Numbered from the stretch's first letter, positions 17,406 through 27,811 are shown. The stretch: 64,000 nucleotides of DNA from Natrinema altunense (GCF_000731985.1 NZ_JNCS01000001.1:620001-684000), one strand, 5' to 3'. The notes: generated by a model from the letters alone, not told the origin. A program made the numbers and translations.

Positions 17406-18938
17406 ATGGCGACCGATCAAGCCCGGAGCGATGCGAGCGAGACGGACACCTACGAGCAGTTCGAAGCGCGAGTACAGCGCATTTCTAACGTCGGGAACGC
17501 CGCCGGCATCCTGCGGTGGGACCAGGAGGTCGTGATGCCCGACGAGGGGACGCCGGCCCGCGCACAACAACTCTCGACGCTGTCGTCGCTCAGTCACGAA
17601 CTCCTGACCGCCGACGAGACCGGCGAATTGCTTTCGGCCCTCGAGTCCGATGCCCTCGACGAGGACGCGACCGCCGTCGTCCGCGAGATCCGCCGCCGGT
17701 ACGACCGCGAGACGAGCGTCCCACAGGACCTCGTCGAGGAGATCTCGGCAACGGCATCGAACGCACATCCGAAGTGGAAACAGGCCAAGGAGGCCGACGA
17801 CTTCGACCACTTCGCGCCGACGCTCGAGCGATTAGTCGACCTCAAGCGGGAGTACGCGGCCCACATCGATCCCGACGCCGACCCCTACGCCGTGCTGTTC
17901 GCGGACTACGAGCCCTACATCGACCTCGAGACCGCCGAACGGGTCCTCGAGCGGCTGCGGGAGAACCTCGTTCCGCTGATCGATGCCGTCCAAGAGAGCG
18001 ACGTCGACCTCGCAACCGACGCGTTCGCGGGCGAGTTCGACGACGACGATCAGGAAGCGCTCGCACGGGACGTGCTGGATTCGCTGGGCTACGACTGGGA
18101 TCGTGGCCGGATCGATACCGCGCCGCATCCGTTCTCGTCGGGCACGCAGTTCGACGCCCGCGTGACGACCCGGTTCGAGCCCGCGGATCTCCTGGGGTCG
18201 CTCACCTCGACGATCCACGAGTTCGGCCACGCGAACTACACCCTGGGCCTCCCGGATGAGGGGTACGCCACGCCGCTGGGCGAGGCGCGGGACCTCTCGG
18301 TCCACGAGTCCCAGTCACGGCTCTGGGAGAACCACGTCGGGCGGTCCCGTCCGTTCTGGGACCACTTCCTGCCGATCGCCCGCGATCGCTTCCCCGAACT
18401 CGAAGACGTCACGCCCGAGGAGGCCTACGAGGCCGCGAATCAGGTCTACGACGACAACCTCATCCGGGTCGAGGCGGACGAACTCACCTACCATCTCCAC
18501 ATCGTCATTCGGTTCGAGATCGAACGCGATCTGATCCGGGGCGATCTCGAGGTCTCGAAGGTGCCCGAGGTCTGGAACGACAAGTACGAGGAGTACCTCG
18601 GCGTGCGCCCGGACACGGACGCGGAGGGCTGCCTGCAGGACATCCACTGGTCGCACGGCGACTTCGGCTACTTCCCGACGTACTCGCTGGGCTCGGTGCT
18701 CGCATCACAACTGTACGCCGCCGCCGAGGACGACTGCGGCGAGTTCGACGACGACATCCGCGAGGGCGAGTTCGACGAACTCAACGGCTGGCTCCGCGAG
18801 AACATCCATCGGCACGGCAAGCGCTACGTCACGCCCGCCCTCATCGAGCGGGCCACCGGCGAGGCGTTGACCGCGGACTACTTCCTCGAGTACGTCGAGT
18901 CGAAGTACGGTGACCTCTACGATCTGGACGACTACTGA
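17406..18938 (+). CDS. M32 family carboxypeptidase (Taq-type)
   Basis: 510 residues from the ATG at 17406, matching the family length of about 500; the frame is open further upstream but without a credible N-terminus. It removes C-terminal residues from peptides with a bound metal. HEFGHANY gives the HEXXH site (His271, Glu272, His275), and HESQSRLWEN near 300 supplies the third ligand Glu. The DQEVVMP segment in the N-terminal quarter and the DIHWSHGDFGYFPTY stretch near the C-terminus are family hallmarks. It is cytoplasmic, and with PepF and the M20 enzyme nearby probably serves peptide turnover. Confidence 0.93.
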   Translation: MATDQARSDASETDTYEQFEARVQRISNVGNAAGILRWDQEVVMPDEGTPARAQQLSTLSSLSHELLTADETGELLSALESDALDEDATAVVREIRRRYDRETSVPQDLVEEISATASNAHPKWKQAKEADDFDHFAPTLERLVDLKREYAAHIDPDADPYAVLFADYEPYIDLETAERVLERLRENLVPLIDAVQESDVDLATDAFAGEFDDDDQEALARDVLDSLGYDWDRGRIDTAPHPFSSGTQFDARVTTRFEPADLLGSLTSTIHEFGHANYTLGLPDEGYATPLGEARDLSVHESQSRLWENHVGRSRPFWDHFLPIARDRFPELEDVTPEEAYEAANQVYDDNLIRVEADELTYHLHIVIRFEIERDLIRGDLEVSKVPEVWNDKYEEYLGVRPDTDAEGCLQDIHWSHGDFGYFPTYSLGSVLASQLYAAAEDDCGEFDDDIREGEFDELNGWLRENIHRHGKRYVTPALIERATGEALTADYFLEYVESKYGDLYDLDDY

Positions 18939-19105
18939 TCGCGCGAATCGCGCAGTCATTGACGATCCTCGCGGGCGCGAGTCGGTCGACGGCTTCCGCC
19001 CGAACCCGTATGGGACCGGGTGCCGTGGCCGCGCTCGGTCCGGAACAAAACGGGGCTGTCATTGCCGGGTGCAGACTCACCCGTTCCCGACCCCCTCCCT
19101 CGAGT

Positions 19106-19579
19106 ATGCGACTCTCGATTCCGGGCGCGCCGGGCGTCTACTTCGACACCGACGCGGAGTCGACGGCGATCAACGTCGCGCTGACCGCTGCCGGTCGGCG
19201 AGCACCGAAACCACAGGGCTACGCCATCCAGGTTCTGCCCTACCTCTGGTCGTTCGACGTCGACCTTCAGGAGGTCCCGACCGACCATCCGCTCCAGTAC
19301 CTCCATCCGGAGGGCGCACGGAGCCTCGGCGACCGCGCCTCCCACCGCAGCGTTCGCGAGGCCGGCACCGAACTCGAGTCGGTACTGCGGTTCGTCTGGT
19401 CGGTCAACGAGGAACTCGAGACGGCGACGACGCGACTCCTCGGCGCGGGCGACGCGACGGCCGACGGCGTCACCATCGAGGTACGGGACGGGCGCATCGA
19501 CGTCGACGGCTCGCCCCTCGAGACCGACGAGTTCGATATCGACGAGGCAGCCACTGACGATTCCGGTCGCGAGCACTGA
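19106..19579 (+). CDS. Conserved haloarchaeal hypothetical protein
   Basis: 157 residues from the ATG at 19106. The N-terminal half contains a compact domain starting MRLSIPGAPGVYFDTD and continuing with aromatic strands (LPYLWSFDVDLQEVP). The C-terminal part is acidic with alternating strands. There is no TM, signal, cysteine or known motif. Codon use is normal for the window. No operon partner exists: the M32 gene ends 167 nt upstream and the htpX-like gene starts 125 nt downstream. No function can be assigned. Confidence 0.65.
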   Translation: MRLSIPGAPGVYFDTDAESTAINVALTAAGRRAPKPQGYAIQVLPYLWSFDVDLQEVPTDHPLQYLHPEGARSLGDRASHRSVREAGTELESVLRFVWSVNEELETATTRLLGAGDATADGVTIEVRDGRIDVDGSPLETDEFDIDEAATDDSGREH

Positions 19580-19704
19580 TGCTGCGAGTCCGTCGGCGGC
19601 CCGTGGCTGACCGCCGACGGTGTCGGCGGTAGCCCCAGGGAACCCGTCGATCGCCGACTGGTCGGTTCGATAATCATTTTGCCGGGCGATTCGAAGCGGT
19701 TTCC

Positions 19705-20679
19705 ATGCCCGCCGGACTGACCGCCCTCCGGATACGGATGGTCGCCGCGCTCGTCGCCCTCGGCGTCGTGACGGTCGCGTTTCTCGCGGGCGTCTGGGCC
19801 GTCTTTTACGGCGTCTGCGTGTTACTCGATATCGGAATCGCCGCGCAGGTCGCGTTCGGCGCGACGGCCGTGACGCTCGTGACGATCGGCGGCCTCGAGT
19901 ACAGACAGATCGAGACGATCGAGCGCCTCGCGGACGCACATCGGGTAGACCGTGAGACGGCACCGGCGCTCTCCGAGACGGCGACTCGAGTCGCCGCCCA
20001 ACTCGGCGTTCCCGAGCCGACGATTGCCGTCTCGGAGCGCGACGCGCCCGAGGCGATGGCCGTGGGTCTCCGCCCGAACGCGGTCCATCTGGTCCTCTCG
20101 CTGGGAACGATCGCGGCGCTCGACGACGACGAGCTCGAGGCGGTGATCGCACACGAACTCGCCCACGTCAGCAACAGGGACGCGATCGTCATGACCGTCG
20201 TGTCGCTTCCCGTGGTGCTCGCCGACGGGCTGGGTTCGCGGATCGACCGGATAGAGAACCCCGGCTGTATGGCTCTGGTTACCGTCCCATTGAAGGCGCT
20301 GTCGGGGGGCGTCTGGATCGTCGGGCGAACGATCACGGCGCGGTTCTCCAGAGCCAGAGAGTTGGCGGCCGACCGGGCTGCTGCGGAGGCGACCGGATCA
20401 CCCGCCGCCCTTGCGAGCGCGCTCCGACACCTCGACCGGGAGATCGCCGACACCCCGGATCGAGACCTTCGGGAGGCCGCGAGCGTGTCCTCGCTGTCGA
20501 TCCTGTCGCTCGAGCCGGCGGAACCGGAGAAGGTCATGCTCGGGCCCGACGGAGCGACCGAGCCGTCGTACTGGTGGCTTCGGGCACGGCTCCACCGTCT
20601 CGAGCGGTTCCTCTTCGAAACTCATCCGCCGACCGAGGATCGAATCGACGCGCTCGCGGACCGCGAGCGACGACGGTGA
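19705..20679 (+). CDS. htpX: M48 family membrane metalloprotease (HtpX-like)
   Basis: 324 residues. Two N-terminal TM helices at about 10-32 and 37-55 are followed by a cytoplasmic protease domain. HELAH (His150, Glu151, His154) is the zinc site and the SRARELAADRAAAE stretch near 213-226 carries the third ligand Glu. A hydrophobic pair between them (about 165-205) is typical of HtpX. The C-terminal THPPTEDRIDAL is the family ending. The role is presumably quality control of membrane proteins. The intervening loop AVGLRPNAVHLV is also family-like. Several HtpX paralogues are usual in haloarchaea, so the symbol marks the family rather than a strict orthologue. Confidence 0.87.
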   Translation: MPAGLTALRIRMVAALVALGVVTVAFLAGVWAVFYGVCVLLDIGIAAQVAFGATAVTLVTIGGLEYRQIETIERLADAHRVDRETAPALSETATRVAAQLGVPEPTIAVSERDAPEAMAVGLRPNAVHLVLSLGTIAALDDDELEAVIAHELAHVSNRDAIVMTVVSLPVVLADGLGSRIDRIENPGCMALVTVPLKALSGGVWIVGRTITARFSRARELAADRAAAEATGSPAALASALRHLDREIADTPDRDLREAASVSSLSILSLEPAEPEKVMLGPDGATEPSYWWLRARLHRLERFLFETHPPTEDRIDALADRERRR

Positions 20680-20709
20680 GCGACCGTCGGGCGCGGCGGT
20701 CGAGACAGG

Positions 20710-20715
20710 TATAAC
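20710..20715 (+). promoter_or_regulatory. TATA box of truA
   Basis: TATAAC lies 26-31 nt before the truA ATG at 20741, which suggests a leaderless transcript. Confidence 0.55.
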
Positions 20716-20740
20716 ACCCTGGCCCCGCTGGATCGACTCG

Positions 20741-21604
20741 ATGCCACGCCGCGCGTTCCGGATCGCCTACGACGGGACCGACTACCACGGCTTCCAGCGC
20801 CAGCCTCAACCCGATATCCCCACGGTCGAGGACGCCGTTTTCGATGCCCTCCGTGCGCTCGCGGTCCTCGACCCCGACGCCGACAAACCCGCGGGCTACG
20901 CGGCCGCCGGCCGCACCGACGCCGGCGTCTCCGCACTGGCTCAGACGATCGCGCTCGAGGCCCCCGACTGGCTCACACCCCGAGCATTGAACGCCGAACT
21001 CCCCGCCGACGTGCGGGCGTGGGCGGCCGCCGACGCGCCCGACGGGTTCCATGCGACCCACCACGCGAGCCGCCGGGCGTACACCTACCACCTGTACGCG
21101 CCGCCCGCCGACGCTGCGACGCCCGATTCGGACGCCGATGCGACCGCCCCCGCCGTCGACGACGAGCGGTTCCGCGCCGCCTGCGACGCGCTGTCCGGCA
21201 CCCACGACATCCACAACCTGACGCCCGACGACCGGAACACGGAGCGCTCGCTGACGATCGCGGCCGAGCGCGACGGCGACTACTTCGTCGTCACCGTCAG
21301 CGCGGGCGGCTTCGCTCGGGAACTCGTCCGTCGACTCGTCTCGCTCGTCCGGGCGGTCGGTGCCGGCGACTCCCCGCTCGCGAAGATCGAGCGCGTCCTC
21401 GAGCCGGAACCGCTGCCCGGTCACGAAGGGATCGCCCCCGCACCGCCCGAGCCGCTCGTCCTGACCGCGGTCGATTACCCCGCTCTCGCGTTCGAGATCG
21501 ACGCGGACGCGGCCGAGAGCGCTCGCGCCGTGTTCGACCGCCGCCGCGTCGACCGGCGGACGGGGGCGCGGGTCGCCGGACAGGTGGCTGACGGGATGCG
21601 CTGA
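20741..21604 (+). CDS. truA: tRNA pseudouridine synthase A
   Basis: 287 residues. It isomerises uridines at positions 38-40 of the tRNA anticodon stem. The catalytic Asp60 is in GRTDAGVSA, preceded by the family start FRIAYDGTDYHGFQ. The second-half motifs FHATHHASRRAYTYHL and GGFARELVRRLVS are present. A variable acidic insertion near 120-140 (Asp/Ala/Pro-rich) is a haloarchaeal feature. The ATG at 20741 is chosen from the TATA box spacing and the N-terminal homology. Confidence 0.92.
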   Translation: MPRRAFRIAYDGTDYHGFQRQPQPDIPTVEDAVFDALRALAVLDPDADKPAGYAAAGRTDAGVSALAQTIALEAPDWLTPRALNAELPADVRAWAAADAPDGFHATHHASRRAYTYHLYAPPADAATPDSDADATAPAVDDERFRAACDALSGTHDIHNLTPDDRNTERSLTIAAERDGDYFVVTVSAGGFARELVRRLVSLVRAVGAGDSPLAKIERVLEPEPLPGHEGIAPAPPEPLVLTAVDYPALAFEIDADAAESARAVFDRRRVDRRTGARVAGQVADGMR

Positions 21605-21689
21605 GCGAGGAACGCGGCGACTCGAGCCGTCCCCATCGCACTCGAGCCGCGGACGAGCGTTTTTCAGTGCCGGGCACACACGTCGGCGT

Positions 21690-21926
21690 ATGGAACTGTC
21701 TCCGGAAGAGTACGGTGCGTACTGGCGTGCCTCGATCCGCGTCGCCGCGGGGCTGCTCGTCGTCTTCTTCGGACTGCGTCTCACGTCGCCGCTCCGGACT
21801 CACCCCGAAGTCGGGGCGTCCGCCCTCGGTGTCGTCCTGCTCGTCGTGCTCGTCCTCGCCGGGACATTCGTCGCGGTACTCGGCCTCGCCCGGGTCGTCC
21901 GGACCGCGGTCGACGCGGAGAGTTAG
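21690..21926 (+). CDS. Small two-TM membrane protein
   Basis: 78 residues. A polar start MELSPEEYGAYWRA is followed by hydrophobic helices at about 15-32 and 44-67 and a short acidic end. It has good codon bias and its own upstream gap of 85 nt after truA. It resembles the small conserved membrane proteins of haloarchaea; no function can be given. Confidence 0.6.
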   Translation: MELSPEEYGAYWRASIRVAAGLLVVFFGLRLTSPLRTHPEVGASALGVVLLVVLVLAGTFVAVLGLARVVRTAVDAES

Positions 21927-22044
21927 GATTCGACGAACGCGTAGTACGCTCCGTTGCCGTCCACGCCGCTCGTTTTTCGCCGAGCGAGAAAAGAACGGGT
22001 TGGCAAGCCGACGACTCAGTCACGGAGATCGGTTCGGAGACGGC

Positions 22045-23445
22045 TCAGTCGTCGGTCGGGCCAGCGGCCGCGGGGTCTGCATCCGCGTCCGTCTCGGGGA
22101 CACGAGCGTCGAACAGCGGACTCTGCTCGCCGGGGACGAACGTGTTGAGGACCAGCGCCGACAGCGCGGTCATGATGACCGACTGTCCGAAGAACAGCTC
22201 TGCGCCGCTCGGGAGTCCCGCCAGCGCCTCGGGCGTCGTCGCGACGCCGAGCCCGAGGCCGAGCGAGACGGCGACGACGACCGTGTTCCGCCGATCGAGG
22301 TCCACGTGCGTGACGATCAGTCGGAACCCGCTCGCGGCGACCATCCCGGCCATCAGCAGGACCGCACCGCCGAAGACTGCGCTGGGGATCGTCGTAACTG
22401 CGGCGCCGACCTTCGGGCTCAGCCCGAGAACGGCGAGGAAGACGCCGCCGATGCCGACGACGTGACGGCTCATCACGCCGGTGAAGTTGACGATGCCGAC
22501 GTTCTGGGAGAAGGAGGTGATCGGGAACGCGCTGAAGACGGCACCGATCGAACTCAGCAGGCCGTCGTTGAACAGCCCGCCGCGGAACTCCTCGTTCGTC
22601 GGATTGCGCCCCTCGGCAGCCGTGACGCCGGACATGTCGCCGACGGTCTCCATCGAGGAGACGAGAAAGAGGACGGCGAACGTGGCGATCGCGATCGGCT
22701 CGAACTCGAAGCCGAAGCGCGTCGGCGACGGGAGCGAGACCCACGCGGCGCTCCCGACGGGCGAGAAGTCGACGAGCTCGAGGCCGGTCGCGAACGTGAG
22801 GGCGATGGCGGTTGCGTAGCCGACGGCGATCGCGAACAGCACGGACAACAGTCGCGTGACGCCGCGCGTGAACATGTTGAGACCGACGGCGATCGCCAGC
22901 ACGAGCGCGGCGAGTCCGATGTGATGCAGGGCACCGAAGTCCGGCGCGCCGACCCCGCCGGCGGCGTAGTCCATCGCGACCGGCACGAGGTAGAGGCCGA
23001 TGATGACGACGACGAGGCCGGTCACCAGCGGCGGGAAGAAGGGTTTGATACGTTTGAACTGCCAGCCGATCAGGCCCTCGACGACGAAGCCGGTCACGAG
23101 GATCGCGCCGAAGACGGCGGCTAGCCCGAAGCTGGCGCCGATATCGATCGTCGCGCCGACGAACGTGAAACTCGAGCCCATGACGATCGGTAGCCGCGCG
23201 CCGACCGGACCGACGGTGTACGCCTGAACCATCGTTGCCAGTCCGGAAAACAGCAGGACCATCTGGACGAGATAGGCCGCGTCGGCCTCGACGCCGACTC
23301 CGTTCGCGACGACGTACGCCACCGCCGTCGCCGGCACGATCATCACTGCGACGTGTTGGAGACCGAGCAGAATCGATTTCGGCAACGGCGGTTTGTCGTC
23401 TACCCCGTACTCGAGTTGGATGCCTCCGTCCGGTTCGGTCGACAT
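22045..23445 (-). CDS. NCS2-family xanthine/uracil permease
   Basis: 466 residues with the 14-helix pattern of nucleobase-cation symporters. The family motif is visible in the FLVSSMETVGDMSGVT stretch (helix 8, substrate-binding Glu) and in FSQNVGIVNFTGV (helix 10). The N-terminal LQHVAVMIVP is also a hallmark. The acidic C-tail is free. It imports a purine or pyrimidine base with a cation. It lies 195 nt downstream of the purine phosphoribosyltransferase on the same strand, which makes a purine or xanthine substrate likely, so uptake and salvage would be linked. It probably has its own promoter (TTTTTATG-like element near 23473-23480). Confidence 0.9.
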   Translation of the reverse strand: MSTEPDGGIQLEYGVDDKPPLPKSILLGLQHVAVMIVPATAVAYVVANGVGVEADAAYLVQMVLLFSGLATMVQAYTVGPVGARLPIVMGSSFTFVGATIDIGASFGLAAVFGAILVTGFVVEGLIGWQFKRIKPFFPPLVTGLVVVIIGLYLVPVAMDYAAGGVGAPDFGALHHIGLAALVLAIAVGLNMFTRGVTRLLSVLFAIAVGYATAIALTFATGLELVDFSPVGSAAWVSLPSPTRFGFEFEPIAIATFAVLFLVSSMETVGDMSGVTAAEGRNPTNEEFRGGLFNDGLLSSIGAVFSAFPITSFSQNVGIVNFTGVMSRHVVGIGGVFLAVLGLSPKVGAAVTTIPSAVFGGAVLLMAGMVAASGFRLIVTHVDLDRRNTVVVAVSLGLGLGVATTPEALAGLPSGAELFFGQSVIMTALSALVLNTFVPGEQSPLFDARVPETDADADPAAAGPTDD

Positions 23446-23552
23446 TCTATGGCCGCCAGGTTGCAGAGGGGTGCATAAAAAGATTCGTAAACACGCTCAA
23501 CCGGACACATAACTCAGCATAAATGGACACGTACCTGCATATTTGCTGTGGT

Positions 23553-23576
23553 GGGAATACATGGATGTGTATACCC
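23553..23576. repeat. Imperfect inverted repeat between hpt and the permease
   Basis: Arms at 23553-23561 (GGGAATACA) and 23568-23576 (TGTATACCC) match at 8 of 9 positions around a 6-nt spacer. It lies upstream of the permease start and downstream of the hpt stop, so it could be an operator for the permease or a hairpin in the mRNA. Confidence 0.45.
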
Positions 23577-23640
23577 TTCCGTTACGCCGCTGTACTGATA
23601 CGAGGCGAAGCGTCGTCGGCAGTCGGTTCTCGTCCGGTGC

Positions 23641-24189
23641 CTACTCGTGGACCGTCACCTCGCCGTCCTCGACCGTGATATCGATGAGGCTCGTCGCGTC
23701 GTACTCCGTGTCGTCGAGCGCCGAGTCGCCGACTTTCCGCATCACGACGACGATGTCGACGATCTCGGCCCCGATACCGTCGATCGCGTCGCAGATCGCC
23801 GCCAGCGTGCCGCCGGTCGAGAGCATGTCGTCGACGATCACGACGCGATCCCCCGCTTCGATGTCGTTGATGTACATCTCCGACTCGGAGTACCCCGTCT
23901 CCTGATGGAGCGATACCTCGCCCTCGAGCCCGTAGGGTCGTTTCCGGATGACGACGAGCGGGATGTCCGTCTGGAGCGAGAGCGCGGTCGCGAGGTGAAT
24001 GCCCATCGCCTCGGGGGCGACGATCTTGTCGACGTCCAAGTCCGCGGTCTGCATGACTTCGGTGACGACCTCCCGCAACAGGGCGGGATCGAGGCGCGGA
24101 ACGCCGTTGCTGATCGGGTGGACGAGGTACTCGTATCCGTCCTTGTCGATGATCGGTGCGTCGTCTAACGACTCGAGGAGCCGGTCCAT
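23641..24189 (-). CDS. hpt: Purine phosphoribosyltransferase (archaeal Hpt/Apt type)
   Basis: 182 residues from the ATG at 24187-24189. It salvages a purine base with PRPP to give the nucleotide. The PRPP-binding loop [14 protein letters not shown] spans 117-130. Also typical for the archaeal Hpt family are [12 protein letters not shown] near the N-terminus, the [13 protein letters not shown] segment and the [11 protein letters not shown] flexible loop. Archaeal members may prefer hypoxanthine/guanine or adenine, and sequence alone does not decide. It is divergent from pepF and followed by the NCS2 permease. Confidence 0.9.
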   Translation of the reverse strand: MDRLLESLDDAPIIDKDGYEYLVHPISNGVPRLDPALLREVVTEVMQTADLDVDKIVAPEAMGIHLATALSLQTDIPLVVIRKRPYGLEGEVSLHQETGYSESEMYINDIEAGDRVVIVDDMLSTGGTLAAICDAIDGIGAEIVDIVVVMRKVGDSALDDTEYDATSLIDITVEDGEVTVHE

Positions 24190-24345
24190 GCTGACGATTC
24201 GGGAAATCGGAGTGAAAAGCGGTTCGTTCTTCCGGTTCCGGACCACCCCGAGATGGTGCCCGCGGTCCACGGATCCCCGCGTCGACTCCGTCCGTTCCTG
24301 ACACGGTCCGACACGCTTTAGCGCCGCCGCTTCGAAGCCGTCTCC

Positions 24346-26148
24346 ATGAGTTCCGTTCCCGAACGCTCGGAGGTCGACGAGGACTATACCTGGGACCTCG
24401 AGAGCATCTACGCGACCGACGACGACTGGGAGGACGCCTACGAGACGATCGCCGAACGCGTCGACGACCTCGAAGCCTACGAGGGCCGGGTCACCGACGA
24501 CGCCGAAACCCTCCTCGACGTACTCGAACTCCGCGACGAGATCATGCGCGAGGTTTCGACGGTCGCGGCCTACGCCCGCATGCGCCGCGACGAGGACACG
24601 ACGAACCAGCAGTACCAGGCGCTGACGGCACGGTCCCAGTCGCTCGCGGCCGACGCCCAGTCCGCGGCCTCGTTCATCGACCCCGAACTCCAGACGCTGA
24701 CCCGCGAGCAGTTCGACGCGATGGTCGCGGACGAACCCGCCCTCGAGACCTACGACCACTACGTCGACGACGTGCTTCGGATGAAACCGCACACGCGATC
24801 GGCCGAGGTCGAGGAGTTGCTCGCCGACCTGAGCGAGGTCACGGGCGCGACCGGGGACGTGTACAACATGCTCTCGAACGCGGACATGACGTTCCCGACG
24901 GTCGACGCGCCCGCGGGCGACGAAGCGGATGCAATCGAACTCACCCAGAGTAACTTCACGAACCTCCTCAAACGCCCCGACCGCGAGTTCCGCAAGCGGG
25001 TCTACGAGGGCTACTTCGACGAGTGGGAGTCGGTTCGGAACACGGTCGCGGCCAGCTACAAGAACAGCGTCAAAGCCGACGTCAAGACCGCTCGAGCGCG
25101 CAACTACGACACCGCCCGCGAGGCCGCCCTCGACGGTCCGAACGTCCCCGTCGAGGTCTACGATACCCTCGTCGACACGGTCCACGACAACATCGACAAA
25201 CTCCACCGTCACGCCCAACTCAAAGAACGGGCACTGGGTGTCGACGAACTCCAGATGTGGGACCTCTACATGCCGCTGACCGGCGACGAGGGTCCCGATC
25301 TCGAGTACGACCAGGCCACCGAGTACGTCGTCGACGCGCTCGCGCCGCTCGGTGAGGCGTACCAGACCCGTGTCGCCGAGGGGCTGGACTCCCGGTGGAT
25401 CGACGTCTACGAGAACGAAGGGAAGCAATCCGGCGCGTACTCCGGCGGCACCTACGACACTCAGCCGTTCATCCTCCTGAACTACCAGCAGGACATCTCC
25501 TCGATGTACACGCTGGCCCACGAACTCGGCCACTCGATGCACTCCGAACTCACGAAGGAGGAACAGCCGTTCATCTACTCGAGCTACGAAATCTTCGTCG
25601 CGGAGGTCGCCAGCACGGTCAACGAGGCCCTGCTGACCACCCACCTGCTCGAGACCGTCGACGATCCCGAGTTCCGCAAGCACGTGTTAAACGAGTTCCT
25701 CGAGCGCGTGCGCTCGACGCTATACCGTCAGACCCTCTTTGCGGAGTTCGAACACGAGACACACCGCCTCGAAGAAGACGGCGAACCGCTCACTGCCGAC
25801 CGATTGGACGACCTCTACCGCGGACTCAAGGCCGACTACTACGAACCCGCTACGATCGACGACCGGATCGCCCGCGAATGGATGCGTATCCCCCACTTCT
25901 ACCGGGCGTTCTACGTCTACCAGTACGCGACCGGTATCTCGGCCGCCCTCGCTATCGTCGACGACATCCTCGAAAACGGCCAGTCCGCCGCCGAGGACTA
26001 CCTCGAGTTTCTCCGCCACGGCTCCCGGGAGTACCCGCTCGACCTCCTGCGGATCGCCGGCGTCGATATGAGTTCCTCGGACCCGATCGACCGCGCGCTC
26101 GAGACCTACGGCCAGCGTCTCGAGGAGATGGAAGCGCTCATGTCGTAA
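24346..26148 (+). CDS. pepF: Oligoendopeptidase F (M3 family)
   Basis: 600 residues, normal for PepF. It is a cytoplasmic zinc endopeptidase cutting short peptides. The site is HELGHSMH (His392, Glu393, His396), with the third ligand Glu in [12 protein letters not shown] shortly after. The N-terminal WDLESIY start and the C-terminal [14 protein letters not shown] are family features. The start ATG is at 24346. With M32, M20 and PAN nearby it fits the peptide-degradation cluster. Confidence 0.94.
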   Translation: MSSVPERSEVDEDYTWDLESIYATDDDWEDAYETIAERVDDLEAYEGRVTDDAETLLDVLELRDEIMREVSTVAAYARMRRDEDTTNQQYQALTARSQSLAADAQSAASFIDPELQTLTREQFDAMVADEPALETYDHYVDDVLRMKPHTRSAEVEELLADLSEVTGATGDVYNMLSNADMTFPTVDAPAGDEADAIELTQSNFTNLLKRPDREFRKRVYEGYFDEWESVRNTVAASYKNSVKADVKTARARNYDTAREAALDGPNVPVEVYDTLVDTVHDNIDKLHRHAQLKERALGVDELQMWDLYMPLTGDEGPDLEYDQATEYVVDALAPLGEAYQTRVAEGLDSRWIDVYENEGKQSGAYSGGTYDTQPFILLNYQQDISSMYTLAHELGHSMHSELTKEEQPFIYSSYEIFVAEVASTVNEALLTTHLLETVDDPEFRKHVLNEFLERVRSTLYRQTLFAEFEHETHRLEEDGEPLTADRLDDLYRGLKADYYEPATIDDRIAREWMRIPHFYRAFYVYQYATGISAALAIVDDILENGQSAAEDYLEFLRHGSREYPLDLLRIAGVDMSSSDPIDRALETYGQRLEEMEALMS

Positions 26149-26315
26149 GCCGTCGGCACGACGCTCCCCGCTCGAGCCGTCGGGCGACGCCGTCGCGACG
26201 GTGACGCGGCGTCAACGGTCGTCTCTCCCGGTAGTCGCGGTTCGCCGTGGGAGTCGAAAACCATCCGCGACCCAAAGGCACATTTACCATCGAAATCCTA
26301 TCGGCGTACATCAGG

Positions 26316-27548
26316 ATGTCTCGAAGCCCGTCTATTCCCGACCGACCTCATCGCGATATCGACTCAGATCTCCCCGACGACGAGCGGCTCGAGGCGCTTC
26401 GCGGGCACTACGAGGATCTGGTCGACGTCAACGACCAGCTCTCCGAACAGCTCGACGACGCCGAGGACCGCCGCGAACGCCTCCGGGAGAAGGTCGACCG
26501 CGTCGAGCGGGAAAACGAGACGCTCAAGAGTTCGTCGCTGTACATCGCCACCGTCGAGGACGTCCTCCCGGACGAGCAGGTCATCGTCAAACAGCACGGC
26601 AACAATCAGGAGGTGCTGACTGACGTTTCCTCCCGGATCGTCGATCGCATCGAACCCGGCGATCGCGTCGCGGTCAACGACTCCTTCGCGATCCAGACGG
26701 TGCTGGACACCGAGACCGACGCGCGCGCCCAGTCGATGGAGATCACGGAGAAGCCGGCAGTCACCTACGCCGATATCGGCGGGATCGACGAGCAGGTCCG
26801 TGAGGTCCGCGAAGCCGTCGAGCAGCCCCTGACAGAGCCCGAAATCTTCAACGAGGTCGGTATCGATCCGCCAAGCGGCGTCTTGCTCTACGGACCGCCG
26901 GGCACGGGGAAGACGATGCTCGCGAAGGCCGTCGCCAACGAGACCGACGCCACCTTCATCAAGATGGCCGGCTCGGAACTGGTCCGGAAGTTCATCGGCG
27001 AGGGCTCGCGGCTCGTCCGCGACCTCTTCGAGATGGCCCGCGAGCGCCAACCCGCCATCATCTTCATCGACGAGATCGACGCCATCGCGACGCGGCGCAC
27101 CGAGTCCAAGACCTCCGGCGACGCCGAGGTCCAGCGGACGATGATGCAACTGCTCTCCGAGATGGACGGCTTCGAGGCCCGCGGCGAGATCCGCATCATC
27201 GCCGCCACCAACCGCTTCGACATGCTCGATCGCGCTATTCTGCGTCCCGGCCGGTTCGACCGCCTGATCGAAGTCCCCGAACCCGACCGCGACGGCCGCG
27301 AACAGATCCTCTCGATCCACACCCGCGGCATGAACATCGCCGACGGCGTCGACTTCGCCGCGCTCGCCGACGACACCGACGGCTACTCCGGTGCCGACAT
27401 CGAAAGCCTCGCCACCGAAGCCGGCATGTTCGCCATCCGCAACGACCGCGACGAGGTCGCCCATCAGGACTTCGCCGACGCCTTAGAGAAGATCGAGGAG
27501 GACGACTCGAGCGACGTCGTCTCCTCTGCGGGCTACTTTTACCAGTAA
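26316..27548 (+). CDS. pan: Proteasome-activating nucleotidase PAN
   Basis: 410 residues from the ATG at 26316; an earlier in-frame start at 26247 lacks homology. It is a hexameric AAA+ unfoldase that feeds the 20S proteasome. It has an N-terminal coiled coil (about 35-75), an OB domain (about 76-135), Walker A GPPGTGKT at 193-200, Walker B IIFIDEID at 248-255 and the arginine-finger region RAILRPGRFDR. The protein ends FYQ, the HbYX motif that opens the proteasome gate. It is monocistronic; no proteasome subunit is in the window. Confidence 0.95.
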   Translation: MSRSPSIPDRPHRDIDSDLPDDERLEALRGHYEDLVDVNDQLSEQLDDAEDRRERLREKVDRVERENETLKSSSLYIATVEDVLPDEQVIVKQHGNNQEVLTDVSSRIVDRIEPGDRVAVNDSFAIQTVLDTETDARAQSMEITEKPAVTYADIGGIDEQVREVREAVEQPLTEPEIFNEVGIDPPSGVLLYGPPGTGKTMLAKAVANETDATFIKMAGSELVRKFIGEGSRLVRDLFEMARERQPAIIFIDEIDAIATRRTESKTSGDAEVQRTMMQLLSEMDGFEARGEIRIIAATNRFDMLDRAILRPGRFDRLIEVPEPDRDGREQILSIHTRGMNIADGVDFAALADDTDGYSGADIESLATEAGMFAIRNDRDEVAHQDFADALEKIEEDDSSDVVSSAGYFYQ

Positions 27549-27755
27549 TCCGCGGCCCGATTTCGACGACTCGGATCGGTGGCGGTCGCCTCGTACTGCT
27601 GTGCGTTCGGTTCGGAATCACCAACCGCAGGGGAGTCGGCTGGATCGAATGGACAGGCTCCGACACAATACGACCGAGGAAGAACGTGGCTCGCTCACCG
27701 TCGCTTTCGTCCGGCGTTTCTACAATGGAGTCGCCTAATGGGCCGGCCTTTCACA

Positions 27756-27775
27756 CAATGCACCGTACTGCATTG
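27756..27775. repeat. Inverted repeat, possible operator
   Basis: Arms CAATGCA (27756-27762) and TGCATTG (27769-27775) are perfectly complementary around a 6-nt spacer. They lie 86-105 nt before the small HTH gene. Confidence 0.5.
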
Positions 27776-27796
27776 GTGAACGGGTTCCATTTCGTC

Positions 27797-27811
27797 ACAC
27801 ACAATGTGTGT
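27797..27811. repeat. Near-perfect palindrome, possible operator
   Basis: ACACACA and TGTGTGT flank a single central A. The palindrome abuts the probable TATA element (about 27810-27817) of the HTH gene that starts at 27861, which is a suitable place for a repressor. Confidence 0.55.
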
